This document shows positions 22,795-33,370 of a DNA stretch of 64,000 nt, piece by piece. This stretch comes from Cordilura impudica (Eukaryota > Arthropoda > Insecta > Diptera > Scathophagidae). Location of the stretch: positions 224,545,070-224,609,069 of the forward strand of contig OY821518.1 of NCBI GenBank assembly GCA_963682025.1, read 5' to 3'. The notes beneath the pieces are model-generated. The model saw only the letters and a program-made list of their open reading frames with translations. It was not told the origin of the DNA and searched no databases. The translations under genes were made by a program, and so were the position numbers. How positions within the stretch are numbered: the stretch's first letter is position 1; each line of letters starts with the position of its first letter.

Positions 22795-22865
22795 GCCTCT
22801 GGTGGGAATCGAACCCACGACCCCCGCATGATAGGCGAGCACGCTACCTACTCACCTACCGGGGC
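22795..22865 (-). tRNA. tRNA-Asp-like sequence, probably a SINE head or tRNA pseudogene
   Basis: On the minus strand a 71-nt cloverleaf can be drawn. The acceptor stem pairs at 5 of 7 positions (GCCCCGG with CAGAGGC). There is a D-arm with an A-box-like TAGGTGAGTAGG, an anticodon stem CTCGC/GCGGG around loop CTATCAT (anticodon ATC), and a perfect T-arm with B-box GGTTCGATTCC. The loop resembles fly tRNA-Asp (CTGTCAC), so it probably derives from it. A short A-rich tail follows (about 22758-22780), suggesting a retroposed tRNA-derived SINE rather than a working tRNA. Confidence 0.55.
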
Positions 22866-23208
22866 GCTTATTTAATTCCATGAAAAGACGTCTGCAAGCC
22901 GTGATTGGCCATACGAAGTACTAATTACACTCTTGAACATTTTTGGGTCATTGGCTGGGGGATGAGAAATTCCAAATCAGGGTGATACTACTAGGCCAAG
23001 GTTTGGGATGCTCGGGCTTAGTTTTGCAGGTATAAACATTAAATATAAAGTTCTACAGTTTTTTTTTTCGAAATAAAAATTACATATTTCATTGCAACGT
23101 GTTCAAAAATATTTTTGATTGTCTTTGACTCTTTTTCAGTCCTTTTTTAATATTTCATTCGATAAAATTAGTCGAACTTAATTTTTTACATTGACATATT
23201 AATAAAAA

Positions 23209-23571
23209 CTAGCAGATTCCAGTGTTCGAAATTCGAGTGCAATTTCTAGACAGCTTTATATTTTCAACTTAGCCAATTCACAAACCGACACTTTTATAGT
23301 TTATTACTATTGTGAATGAAGATAATCTCATTTAAAAACACATTAACAAATTTAATAAAACACACATTGCATATGTATAATTTTATGTATGTGTTAGTAG
23401 CAACTTTATATGCAATTTACTCAAAATAAAGGAAAACATTGTAAAATCTGTAAATCTGCAAACGGCTAAAACGAAATACTTTTCAAATAATATAGGTTTG
23501 GTCAAAATCGGGATAAACCGTTGGACCAAACATCGGTCACAAGAAAACGCCTAGCAGATTAATATTATAGA
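23209..23571 (-). mobile_element. non-autonomous Helitron
   Basis: Minus-strand 3' end with hairpin GCACTCGAATTTCGAACAC and CTAG at 23209-23212; 5' end TCTATAATATTAATCTGC at 23571. Internal sequence matches the family. Confidence 0.82.
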
Positions 23572-24556
23572 TTATTTATTTAAGCCTTAGCTCAAATTTT
23601 AATGAAGAATAAAATGAGAAAGCATCAATGGTTCTTAAGATATAGGTGTAAAACTAAACGCCAAACAGGTTGCAGGTTTTAGTATACTTTCACCCTGACT
23701 TGGAATTTCTCACCCTCCAGAATGGCTATTATTGCACTGTGTTATTTTACTTTAATTTTACTATTTAATTATTTTCGTATAAACAGGCAACGTAAAAACA
23801 ATATCTTGACATTTTTAAGTTTCTTTTGATTTTGTTCTCGCTTATTCATATTTACTTTTGATTTTGTTTACTTTTGTTACTGTTAGTTGATAAGTACGTT
23901 GATAATATGGAATAAATAAAGAAAACAATATTTAAATGAAATAGGACAGCTATGTTTTTAAATGTCAAAACACCCTCGTGATGGACTGGATATACTACAA
24001 AATAATTGCTTACGAATATATTACTGGAAAAAAATATATATATTTTTTATTTATTTATAATTTAGTACATACCAATAAATGAAGAATTTTTGTTGATTTA
24101 CAAAAGAAAAATGTTTATTTCAAAAAAATATTTTTTAATTTTGTTGGTTTAATATTTTAAGGTTTGTTTCATAAATGTTTAATATTAATTAACTTAATTT
24201 TTTTTTATGACAATGCAATTATTTAAATTTTATAAAATTTATTTAAAAATTGTATTTCTCTAATTTCTACAAAAAGAAATTCGACAAGAATATTTTTAGC
24301 ACAAAACTGTTAAAATTCTATACTGAGAAATAAAACTTTTATAAATTAACATGTCATGGCTAATTAGTGCAACCTTCTGACATAACAAAAACAAATGTGA
24401 ATAAGTGTTACAGTTATTTTTTACTCGTATATTTGTATATGTGTTAGTATAGATAATTTTCAATACCTTTAATTGCAATTGTTGCTAATTTATTGCATTT
24501 TCTCTTCTTTTTTAAATTTTATTGTTTTTAGCTTTTGTCTATTTGTGTCAATTTAA
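23572..24556. other. A+T-rich sequence, no gene seen
   Basis: No coding sequence or recognisable repeat family supported. Confidence 0.5.
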
Positions 24557-24564
24557 GTATCTAA

Positions 24565-25364
24565 CAGAGTTCAGAAAAAAACACACACTGAATAAAAAAC
24601 TCGTACATATATGTAAACAAACATAACTTAGACCAACACACACATATTTTTATTTTCATATCAATTATGTGCGTTTCAAAATTTTCTACGGTGCCCAACA
24701 CAACCATGACTGTGTTCGTTTTAATATTTCGTTATTTACACGAACATTTTTGTATCACATACTTTTTTTTTCAATCACACATAAAGCACACATTTTTGAG
24801 TGTTGCTTTATTTGAAGTTCATGTTCTGTTACGTGTAATGAAAAAAAACACAGAACATGTACAATAATAAACAGGTTCGAGTTCAGTTATATTTTAAGTC
24901 GTGTTGTGGCTCGTGTAGTGAGAAAAAACACAACATGTACAATAAACAGGTTCGAGTTCAGTTATATTTTAAACACGACTTAAAATATAACTGAACTCGA
25001 ACCTGTTTATTGTACATGTTGTGTTTTTTCTTACTACACGAGCCACAACACGACTTAAAATATAACTGAACTCGAACCTGTTTATTGTACATGTTCTGTG
25101 TTTTTTTTCATTACACGTAACAGAACATGAACTTCAAATAAAGCAACACTCAAAAATGTGTGCTTTATGTGTGATTGAAAAAAAAAGTATGTGATACAAA
25201 AATGTTCGTGTAAATAACGAAATATTAAAACGAACACAGTCATGGTTGTGTTGGGCACCGTAGAAAATTTTGAAACGCACATAATTGATATGATAATAAA
25301 GATATGTGTTGGCTGCTTTTGAACAGAACATTGTGTGTTTCGTGTGTGTATTTTCTGAACCTTG
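24565..25364 (+). mobile_element. 0.8-kb hAT-type foldback element
   Basis: An almost perfect palindrome of two ~400-bp arms meeting near 24968. It starts CAGAGTTCAG, ends CTGAACCTTG and is flanked by a perfect 8-bp duplication, GTATCTAA, at 24557-24564 and 25365-25372. Each arm holds an internal tandem of the segment containing AACAGGTTCGAGTTCAG. No transposase. Open frames in it are palindrome by-products. Confidence 0.9.
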
Positions 25365-25372
25365 GTATCTAA

Positions 25373-26214
25373 TGATTGTATAATAATTTCTAGTTCAGAA
25401 TACGGTTTGTTGTTGTTTTTATTATTTACTACGTTTGAATGTCTGCTTTCTTTCAACAAGTCAAGGTGTCTGTTGTAAAATAAAAAGAAAAACAACAACA
25501 AACTTGGCTTAAGTAATCTTTTTTTTTTTTCTAAATTTTGTTGTAAAGTTAAGAGGTTTCTTGTAAAGTGAACATGTTAACAGGGGAAAAAATTAGAAAC
25601 AAGGTTGAAAATGTAGGGTGAATGAAATTTTATGAGATGTATAGACATTCCATTGAATGTCTCTTGAACTCATTTAATAGACAAGAAATAAATAATGGCA
25701 AAAAATTAAGTATGTATATACAGAGAAAGGAGGTTGATGTCTTCGCTGAAAATATTTAAATGATTTAAATAATAAGATTGTTTTACTATTGAAACTATAA
25801 AGACTGGTTTATATTCTTTTTTGTTTATTTACTGGTATATGTCAAAGCTTAATCTGTGGCATGGTCGATTAAGTTCAAATGTATTTCATGTATCAATTCT
25901 TTTTTTTAGTTTACATAGACACAGACAGATCGGAAGACGGAATTTTTTAAGAAATATAGACGTTCAATGGAATGTCTCTTGACTTTAGTATATAACAAGG
26001 CGTCGATATGATAATCTCTAATTCAAATCAAAAGATTTTCGTTAAAAATTCATAAGCGATATTTTTGAAATTTATCAGAAGCATTGTACTTTTGAAATTG
26101 TAGAACACATGCTTCAGGACAAATATTATAAATGTTTCTTTTTTACAGATATTTGCATTTGCAAATTGTCGATAATATAACCGCCAATTTATATGGAAAT
26201 AATCATATTTCATA
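25373..26214. other. A+T-rich sequence with a short dispersed duplication
   Basis: A segment ATAGACATTCCATTGAATGT-CTCTTGA (about 25641) recurs at about 25957 with small changes; it is itself partly palindromic. No gene seen. Confidence 0.45.
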
Positions 26215-26215
26215 G

Positions 26216-26468
26216 TTATATCTGTTGTATAGTGCAGTACTTTACAATAGTGTAAAATTGTTGTGGGTTATTTTCATTAAAAAATTTCATACAACTACAC
26301 AACTTCATTTGCTATGTTTGCGAAATGTTGTATGGTGTATCATAACATGTCAGTCCCAAGTGAATGCCAGTTTTTAAGAAAAAGAAAAGAACATATACAT
26401 ACAATTTTATTAGTATAAATAATTAAAAAAAAATAAAAATGGCAAATAACGTACATATACATCGGTAA
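26216..26468. repeat. left arm of a 250-bp inverted repeat
   Basis: Reverse complement of 31667-31924 (e.g. CAGTCCCAAGTGAATGCCAG here and its complement at about 31763). Arms are 5.2 kb apart and flank the hAT element. Confidence 0.75.
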
Positions 26469-26479
26469 GTTTAGTCATA

Positions 26480-26860
26480 TCTATAATATTAATAGGCTAG
26501 GCGATTTCTTGTAACTGATGTTTTGTTCTACCGTTTTATCTCGATTCTGATCAAACGTATATTATTTGAAAGGTATTTCTTTTTAGCCGATTTGCAGATT
26601 TACAGATTTTTAAATTTTTTCCTTTATTTTGAGTAAATTGCATTTAAAGTTGCTACTAACACATACATAAAATTATACAATCCTAACTATGTGTGTGTTT
26701 ATTAAATTTGTTAATGTGTTTGTAATAAAAATGGGTTTGTTTTTGTGTTGATTTGGGAGTTGGCTATAATTGCTTACCATACTTTTAGGGTCTTTATTTA
26801 ATGAAAAAAATAAAATTTCCTAGAATAAGCGCTCGAATTTCGAGGGCTGGAAGCTGCTAG
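26480..26860 (+). mobile_element. non-autonomous Helitron
   Basis: Begins TCTATAATATTAATAGGC after A, ends GCTCGAATTTCGAGGGC...GCTGCTAG before T. Full-length family member. Confidence 0.85.
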
Positions 26861-26929
26861 TAAAAACTAATGTGTATATTTTTCGCTTTTATTTTTCATT
26901 TCATTTTTAATAATTGTTTCTGTAAATTT

Positions 26930-27085
26930 CATGCTTCTTCTTTACTATTTAACCTTTTACAATATGAAAATACAACTGACTATTTGGCCAATTCACAACA
27001 GGTGTTGTATGTTGTATTAAAATACACAATACAATCATTTGTTGTGAACACTCAGTTGTATTTTCATAATGTAAAACGTTTTCTT
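26930..27085. repeat. short inverted-repeat (MITE-like) sequence
   Basis: ATATGAAAATACAACTGA near 26961 is inverted as CAGTTGTATTTTCATAAT near 27053, around a core also found inverted at about 31938-32000 (AATTCACAACAG, TTAAAATACACAAT). Confidence 0.5.
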
Positions 27086-27099
27086 TAGTAATTTTTAAT

Positions 27100-27770
27100 C
27101 CAACGAGGAAAGGTCGCTTCATCGCTTCTGTTATTTCGTATAAGGGAAAACATGTGTCGGTGTTTGCTTTTTGGTCATAAGATATACCCTGGAGTTTTGG
27201 GTACGTACCTCTTCCATTTTAATTTAGAATGCAAAAAAAATGTAAAATATTTAGGTTGAGACTGAAAGAGAAAATACATACTAAAAATATAAACATTCAC
27301 CCCTGTTCTTGAAACCACTATCACAAAAAAAAACTCATAAATGAAAAAATTCTCAAATCTACGAGTTTTTTGCTCTTCTCTAATTGCAATAAGAATATTT
27401 TTTTTCTCGTTTTAATTCACATAGAAAAGGCTTTGTGAAATCAAAACAAATGCCCTTTTTTTCTACTAAGCAGGTCTTAAGAGATAAAAAAAAAACTAAT
27501 TGATATTTAAACTCTAACATGTTTTTTATTGAACCTTGTCATTATTTTAAAAAATTAGACATTAATTTTATGAAAAAAAAAAAAAAAAAACGATTTTAAA
27601 AAAGTCTACATTTTGCGCTGATTTAAAAAAAAAACTCGTAATCAGTAGTCAATATTAATAAAACACACTTTTGGAGATGATGTTGTTCTATAACTATAAT
27701 AAAAACTTTTTATTTGCACAATCTATTTTCCATTATAATTTTTTCAATTATAACATAGATTCTTTATGTA
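27100..27770. other. A+T-rich sequence, no gene seen
   Basis: Numerous poly(A)/poly(T) runs; nothing coding recognised. Confidence 0.5.
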
Positions 27771-28095
27771 CTAATTATTAGAGATGTGACGGATATCCGG
27801 CAACTATCCGGTTTGCCGGATATCCGGCCTAAATTTACTATTCGGCCGGATATCGGATAATAAGCTACTATCCGGTATCTGGCCGGCCGGATATTTTCTT
27901 AGAATTATTTTAAGCAAATAAATTTGTATTAAGTAACTAACAATAAAATAGCTTTTATTTAAAGGTAAAAAAGTAACAAAAAATTACAAATTATCTTTCA
28001 AAAACTTAAAATACGTTTTGAGATATTCACTTTACTGAAAAATTTATGTTTAAACTAAAAACTTAAAAAACGTCCAATTAATACAACGATTGACA

Positions 28096-30093
28096 TTAAT
28101 ACTCAAAATTAAGAAGAGGTAGATTATGGTGAATAAAAACTAAATTTTCAGCGTTCGCAGACAATAGACGATTTCGCTTGTTTTCGTAAACCAAGCCAGC
28201 TTCCGAAAAAAGTCTTTCGCTATAAACGCTGCTGCAAGGAGCTGAAAGGAACGTTTTAGTAAGAGACGTTAAAATTGGGTATTTTTTGGAGTTAAACGAC
28301 CACCAAGCGTAAGGATCCTGACTGCGATCAATTCGAACTTCCTTCAAGAAGAATTCAATCTCGATAGCAATTTGGTTCTTCTCATGATCGCTAGACTGAA
28401 TGTTGTTTTCATCTGCCACTTCATTAAAACAATCCCAAAATGTTTCGTGAGATTCACGAGCTACATTTGAATCAGTTTCATTTAATCGTAACTGTTTAGG
28501 TCTAGTTGAAGACGTCGATGAACAACTACTGATGGAAGACGTGTCGCAAGTCATTCTTAAGTGTTCCAATAAAATAGTCTGTCGAGCTCTTTCAGCTTCA
28601 ACTTTTCCCAAAAAGTTAGCCTTAAATCTGGGATCCAGAAAAGTTGCAATAAGGTATTTTGGATCTTCACTTAAGGAAATAAAACGAGATGTCAATTGCG
28701 CTTTTAAGGAGCCTCTCATATTAAGTAAATCCGCTGTTCGTCGTATAGTTTCGTCCTTGTCTAAGAATTTTTTTAATGCTGCTACATGCGGTATAACTTC
28801 AGATATGCAGGAGAGGCCAGCACTTGTAATTTTAGTTATTTCTTCAAACGGCTTCAAAAGTTGTACACACTGCTCCATCAAACACCACTGACGAGTTGTT
28901 AGATTAGTAAGTGTGTCGTTTTCAGACACATAAAGGGAGATAACACGTTTTTGTTCCAATAAGCGTTCCATCATATAGAAAGTGAAATTCCACCTCGTGT
29001 TTATATCTTGCACCAATTGATGCTCTGGTAAACATAGTTCTTTTTGAAGCACCAGCAATTTTTCTTTTGCTAAACCTGAATGATTGAAGTGAGTTACGAT
29101 ACGTCTACCTTTGGCAATCAAGTCCATTACTTCAGGTTGTACCTTTAAAGACTCAAGCACAACCCTCTGAAGCGAATGAATGAAACACCTGGCGGAATTA
29201 TACTCCGCCATTCGAACGCCTTTGACCATGTTTGCGCCACTGTCATGAACAATAACATGTATTTTGCTTTGTTCAATATCCCAGCGAGATGTAATACTAT
29301 TGAGTTCATTTGCTATGTTTTCTCCTGTATGAGATCCTGAAAACGGTTTCATAGCTAGAACTCCGTGTTGAAGTTTAAATTCTGCAGAAAGCCAATGAGC
29401 TGTGAAACTCAGAAAGCTGGAGTTATTGCGCAAACACGTCCACATGTCAGAAGTGACAGAAACTGCGACAGCACTTGAAATTCTTGTTTGGATTTTTTTG
29501 AAAATTCGGTTGTAAATATCGGGAATTATTTTTTGGGTCATAAAGGCTCGGCTTGGCAATTCATAGCGTGGTAAAGCTTGCTTAAGTAATCTTGCGAATC
29601 CAACTCTTTCAACGACACAAAGTGGCTCATTATCCAGTGCAATCATTTCTGCTATGAGATAATGGTATTTTTTCGCAGTTGCATTATTTATGTCCCAAAG
29701 CAGTTTTCTATCGAACGCCTCTGACAAAGTCTGTTGCCTTGTAGAAGAGGAACTTGTACAAGCGTTGACAGGCTCCGCAAGCGACGTAGCTGCGTCGTTT
29801 ATTTTATCTTTATTCAAATTCATGAATTTTTCTGGGTGCTTTAATTTCAAATGATTGCTCATAGCAGATGTGCCTGGGGGAAGATTTAAAATTAATAAGT
29901 ATATGATTCGAAACTTGTAGGTTGTATTATTAAATAGGCTGCAAAAAAAACATTACTCTTACGCACCTGCTTTTTTTCCTTCACCACCACGAGAAATTGG
30001 TAGTTTGCACAATAAACAAATAGCAAACTTATTATTTTCACTTTTAATTTCAAAATATTGCCAAATAGGCGATTTTCTTATCATTGAAGACAT
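28096..30093 (-). CDS. hAT transposase, two exons (29967-30093 and 28096-29873)
   Basis: Cut-and-paste transposase of the hAT superfamily acting in the nucleus on its TAGAGATG ends. Exon 1 starts at ATG 30093; an intron at 29874-29966 has GTGCGTAAG donor and CCCCCAG acceptor. Joining keeps frame and gives 634 aa. The join completes a BED zinc finger: W11, C26 and C29 in exon 1, H50 and H55 in exon 2. Further on are VTSDMWTC (Asp about 185), VHDSGANMVKG (Asp about 253), CFIHSLQ and DINTRWNFTFYMMERLLEQ. The C-terminal HATC dimerisation block contains WWSFNSKKYPIL and SSVYSERLFSEAG. No stop or frameshift is present, so it may be active. Without the intron the frame begins at ATG 29862, which lacks half the BED finger. 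The spliced model is my inference. Confidence 0.88.
29874..29966 (-). other. 93-bp intron in hAT transposase gene
   Basis: The donor GTGCGTAAG and acceptor CCCCCAG lie in the BED finger, phase 1. Removing it restores C-x2-C ... H-x4-H continuity. Confidence 0.8.
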
Positions 30094-30254
30094 GTTCTCT
30101 GCTCTTTTCGTACAAATTATGAAGTAAAATAATTGAAATAATCAGCTGTTGATTTTCAGTAATGCCAGATTTTAATTTGTTGATTTTCAGTATTGCCAGA
30201 CTGCAGTACGTTATTTTCCAAAGATAACTAACATCGCTCCACCCGTTTATTGTC

Positions 30255-30660
30255 GTTTACCCGGGGGTTACACGTTCAACTAGTTGCCTTCAACTCCGAA
30301 TTTTCCACTAATACACTTACACATTTTAAAGTTGAAAGGCGGTTGCTTGCGATTTTCTCTTTCAACCAGCGTTTCAACCAGTTGACCAACTAAACAGCTG
30401 ATTTGTAACATCTGTGTCATATTCATTTGATTTGTTTGGTGGAAAAGTTATTAAAACGTGTGTGTTTTTTAAAACAAAAATTAAAGTGATTTTTTAACTA
30501 AAAATTTAACTAAATATTTAAAATAAAATGAATAAACAACAAAGTTGATCAACCTGTTGCGTACAGCCTGCGTCACAGCTGCCAGTTTCAACGAATTCTG
30601 ACAAGCAGTATGTGTAAAAGCCTTTCAACCAAAAGTTGAAGCTGTAACCGCGGCGTTATT
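30255..30660. mobile_element. possible MITE nested in the hAT 5' region
   Basis: GGTTACACGTTCAACT at about 30266 is inverted at about 30634-30651 (AGTTGAAGCTGTAACC). Several TTCAACCAG/GTTGAA repeats lie between. Target duplication is unclear (CGTTTA versus CGTTAT). Confidence 0.4.
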
Positions 30661-30800
30661 GCCTGCCGAACTAGAAATAATGAAATCTTTAATTTACTAT
30701 CCGGCCGGCGGATATTCGGCTATCCGGCCTCGCATCTTGCCGGATATCCGGTATCCGGTTATCCGGCCAAATCACTATCCGTCACATCTCTACTAATTAT

Positions 30801-31340
30801 TACGAATAAAGGAATTTAAAATAATATTTCACTCAAATCACATATATTTATTTTTTTTTTCATATGACTGCAACAACTTTGTTTATGTTCGAAAAAATTG
30901 GTGATGCCAGTCAAATCCAATTTATTTGAATTTCGAATTTTCTTTGGTGATGCCTAACTTATTTCAAGAAGAGAAGTCATTCTTAATTGAATGAAATTGA
31001 AGAATACAAACAATTAAATGAACAAGTAAATTGTTATTTTAAAAGAAAATATTTTTTTTTTACTTTCTTTATAATCTTAAGGAAAAACATGCAAAAATTA
31101 CTTAAGGTTTTTTTTGTGAAAGTGACTAAAGAACCATATGGCACCTTGGTTTCTAGATAACATATGGTTCTGAAGCTAAACCATATGTTTCATGTCATTT
31201 GATAATAAAAAATATGATTTCGAAAAATACTTCGAAAATATAAAATTTGTGTTTTCAAGAAACCCAAAATTTGTTATTTAAAATTCATTCTTATTCAAAT
31301 AACAACGTTTCAAGAACAGGGCTGATTAATTTCTATAAAA
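30801..31340. other. A+T-rich sequence, no gene seen
   Basis: No coding sequence recognised. The short frame at 31247-31438 runs into a MITE and is not credible. Confidence 0.45.
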
Positions 31341-31349
31341 ATAAACTTA

Positions 31350-31660
31350 CCCAGGAAAAATTTCGTAATAGCAGCTCATTGATTTTTGCATTACCAATAA
31401 TGGACCTACCCCTGCCCACTGCATTACTTCTAAAGTGAAGATAAGGTGTTACTAATAATGTGTTATACAGACAGCTACTTATATTTCATGCCAGCTCTTT
31501 GCATACTGCATTACTTTCAAAGTGAAAATAATGAATTCCTAGGCAACTAGCTACCTCCAATGACATCCCTATGTTAAAATAATGAGTTTATAAGGCAAAC
31601 TTCAACCAGTTACTTCTCCTTCTAGAACCCATTATTTGGTAATGTTTTTTTTTTCCTGGG
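31350..31660. mobile_element. 311-bp MITE with CCCAGGAAAAA ends
   Basis: Starts CCCAGGAAAAATTT and ends with the inverse TTTTTCCTGGG; TA on both sides suits a Tc1/mariner-type target. Interior has no coding sequence and several near-repeats of CTGCATTACTT-AAAGTGAA. Confidence 0.65.
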
Positions 31661-31666
31661 TACCGA

Positions 31667-31924
31667 TGTATTTGCGTTATTTGCATTATTAGCCATTTTT
31701 TATTTCAAAATTATTTATGCTGATAACATTATATGCATTTGTTACTTCTTTTTCATAAAAACTGGCATTCACTTGGGACTGATATGTTATGATACAATAT
31801 ACAACATTTACTAAACATAGCTAATGAAGTTGTATCATTGTATCAGATTTATGAATGAAAATTACCAACAATAATTTTACACTATTGGAAAGTAATACAC
31901 GATACACAGCAGATACAACAATAC
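31667..31924. repeat. right arm of a 250-bp inverted repeat
   Basis: Partner of 26216-26468. Confidence 0.75.
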
Positions 31925-31935
31925 AATACACATTG

Positions 31936-32003
31936 TGAATTGCCCAATTGTGTATTTTAATATAACATACAAAATATAAAACCCGTTGTGAATTGCCCAA
32001 TTG
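31936..32003. repeat. short repeat bounded by TTGTGAATTGCCCAATTG
   Basis: The 18-bp segment occurs at about 31938 and again at about 31986 in direct orientation. The intervening sequence is related in inverse to 26990-27040. Confidence 0.55.
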
Positions 32004-32006
32004 ATA

Positions 32007-32354
32007 TCTATAATATTAACAGGCCAGGCGATTTCTTGTGACCGATGTAAGTTTCAAAGTTTTACCCCGATTTTGACAAAAAAAGTTATCATTTGAAAGG
32101 TATTTCTTTTTAGCTGTTCTGGAACATTTCTTTGGAGCTATGATCGTTTAAAGTTGCTACTAACACATACATAAAATTATACAATGCTATTTGTGTGTTT
32201 ATTACATTTGTTAATGTATATGTGTTAATGTGTTGAGTTCGTTTTCTTCATTTAAAATGAGTTGAATTGTGAAGCATGCCTTTAGGATCTTTATTAAATG
32301 AAAAAAAAATTTCCTAGAATTTGCACTCGAATGTCGAGCGTTGGAATCTGCTAG
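32007..32354 (+). mobile_element. non-autonomous Helitron
   Basis: Starts TCTATAATATTAACAGGC after A; ends with CACTCGAATGTCGAGCGT and TCTGCTAG. Belongs to the subfamily that has TTTGGAGCTATGATCG internally (also 51534 and 60355). Confidence 0.83.
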
Positions 32355-32775
32355 AATCTATTATATAAAAGTACTAAAGAGAATTTAATAATTATTGATT
32401 TTCAAAGACTTTGGATCTACTTATTTAACTTTTACATTAATTTTATTGATGTAATAATTCTTCACTACATTTTTTCGTTTTTAACTTTCAATTGTGTACT
32501 GTACATCCAGACCATCCATATAAAATTTAAAAGAGTTTATAGTTATATTTCCACATAAATTCTTAAGATATCCTAAACATTTCAGAATGCTAATAAGGCA
32601 AGTGTTACAGCCGTATCAATAAAAAAATTATTTTTCTTTGGGTTCATATTTAGAAAATAACATGTTTTGTTAATATAATGTAATGTTTTTAACTAAACAA
32701 TGTTTAAAAACATTATTTACATTAACATCATATTACAGACATGAAACTTTAGATAAAGCGAATTTTGTATGATAC

Positions 32776-33370
32776 TGCTGCGCAGAAGTCGGAAAAAATG
32801 CAAGCCTTTTATCAAAAATGTACATTTTATTAAAAGAGTGCATTTTACTAACAAAGTACATTTTATTAAACAAGTACATTTTATTAAACAAGTACATTTT
32901 ATTAAGAAAGAACCCACCTTATTACAAGAGTACCTTTTCCTTAAAAAGCACTTTTTATTAAAAAAAATTAACTTTTATTAAAAAAGTAGCTTTTATTAAA
33001 AAGTACTTTTTAATAAAAAAGTAAATTTTACTAAAAAGTTTCCCTTTATTAAAAAAAAGGACCATTTATTAAAAGGGTACATTATACTAAAATAGTACCT
33101 TTTATTAAAAAATCACATTTTATTTTTTTTATTAAAAAGTACTTTTTATTAAAAAATCACTTTTTATTATAAAAAAGTACCATTTATTAAAAAAAAAGTA
33201 CCTTCTATTAAAGAAGTTCATTTTCTTAAAAAAGTACGTTTTATTAAACAAGTAAATTTAGTTTAAAAAAAATCTCCCTTTATAAAAGGAACCTTTTATT
33301 AAAAAAGGAGCATTTTTTTAAAAGTACCATTTACTAAAAAATTAACTTTTATTAAATATAATAAAAAACA
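32776..33370. repeat. 18-bp minisatellite, first block
   Basis: Degenerate tandem units of ACCTTTTATTAAAAAAGT. Both strands show open frames coding LIKCTF-like peptide repeats, an artefact of the period being divisible by three. Confidence 0.85.

Larger units (their letters stand above)
27779..30792 (-). mobile_element. complete hAT transposon
   Basis: A 3014-bp element with terminal inverted repeats TAGAGATGTGACGGATA at both ends and a perfect 8-bp duplication, CTAATTAT, at 27771-27778 and 30793-30800. Both subterminal regions are packed with GGATATCCGG/CCGGATA motifs, likely transposase-binding repeats. It carries one transposase gene on the minus strand in two exons. Ends, duplication and gene are all as expected for the hobo/Ac/Tam3 (hAT) superfamily. 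Confidence 0.93.

Noticed and set aside
25082..25501. 139-aa open frame, with related frames at 24667 and 40220-40574
   Set aside because: They lie within the palindromic foldback elements, recur in both arms and are rich in Phe/His from A/T-rich sequence. No protein family is recognisable.
28532..28891. 119-aa plus-strand frame inside the hAT transposase gene
   Set aside because: It is the antisense shadow of the transposase exon.
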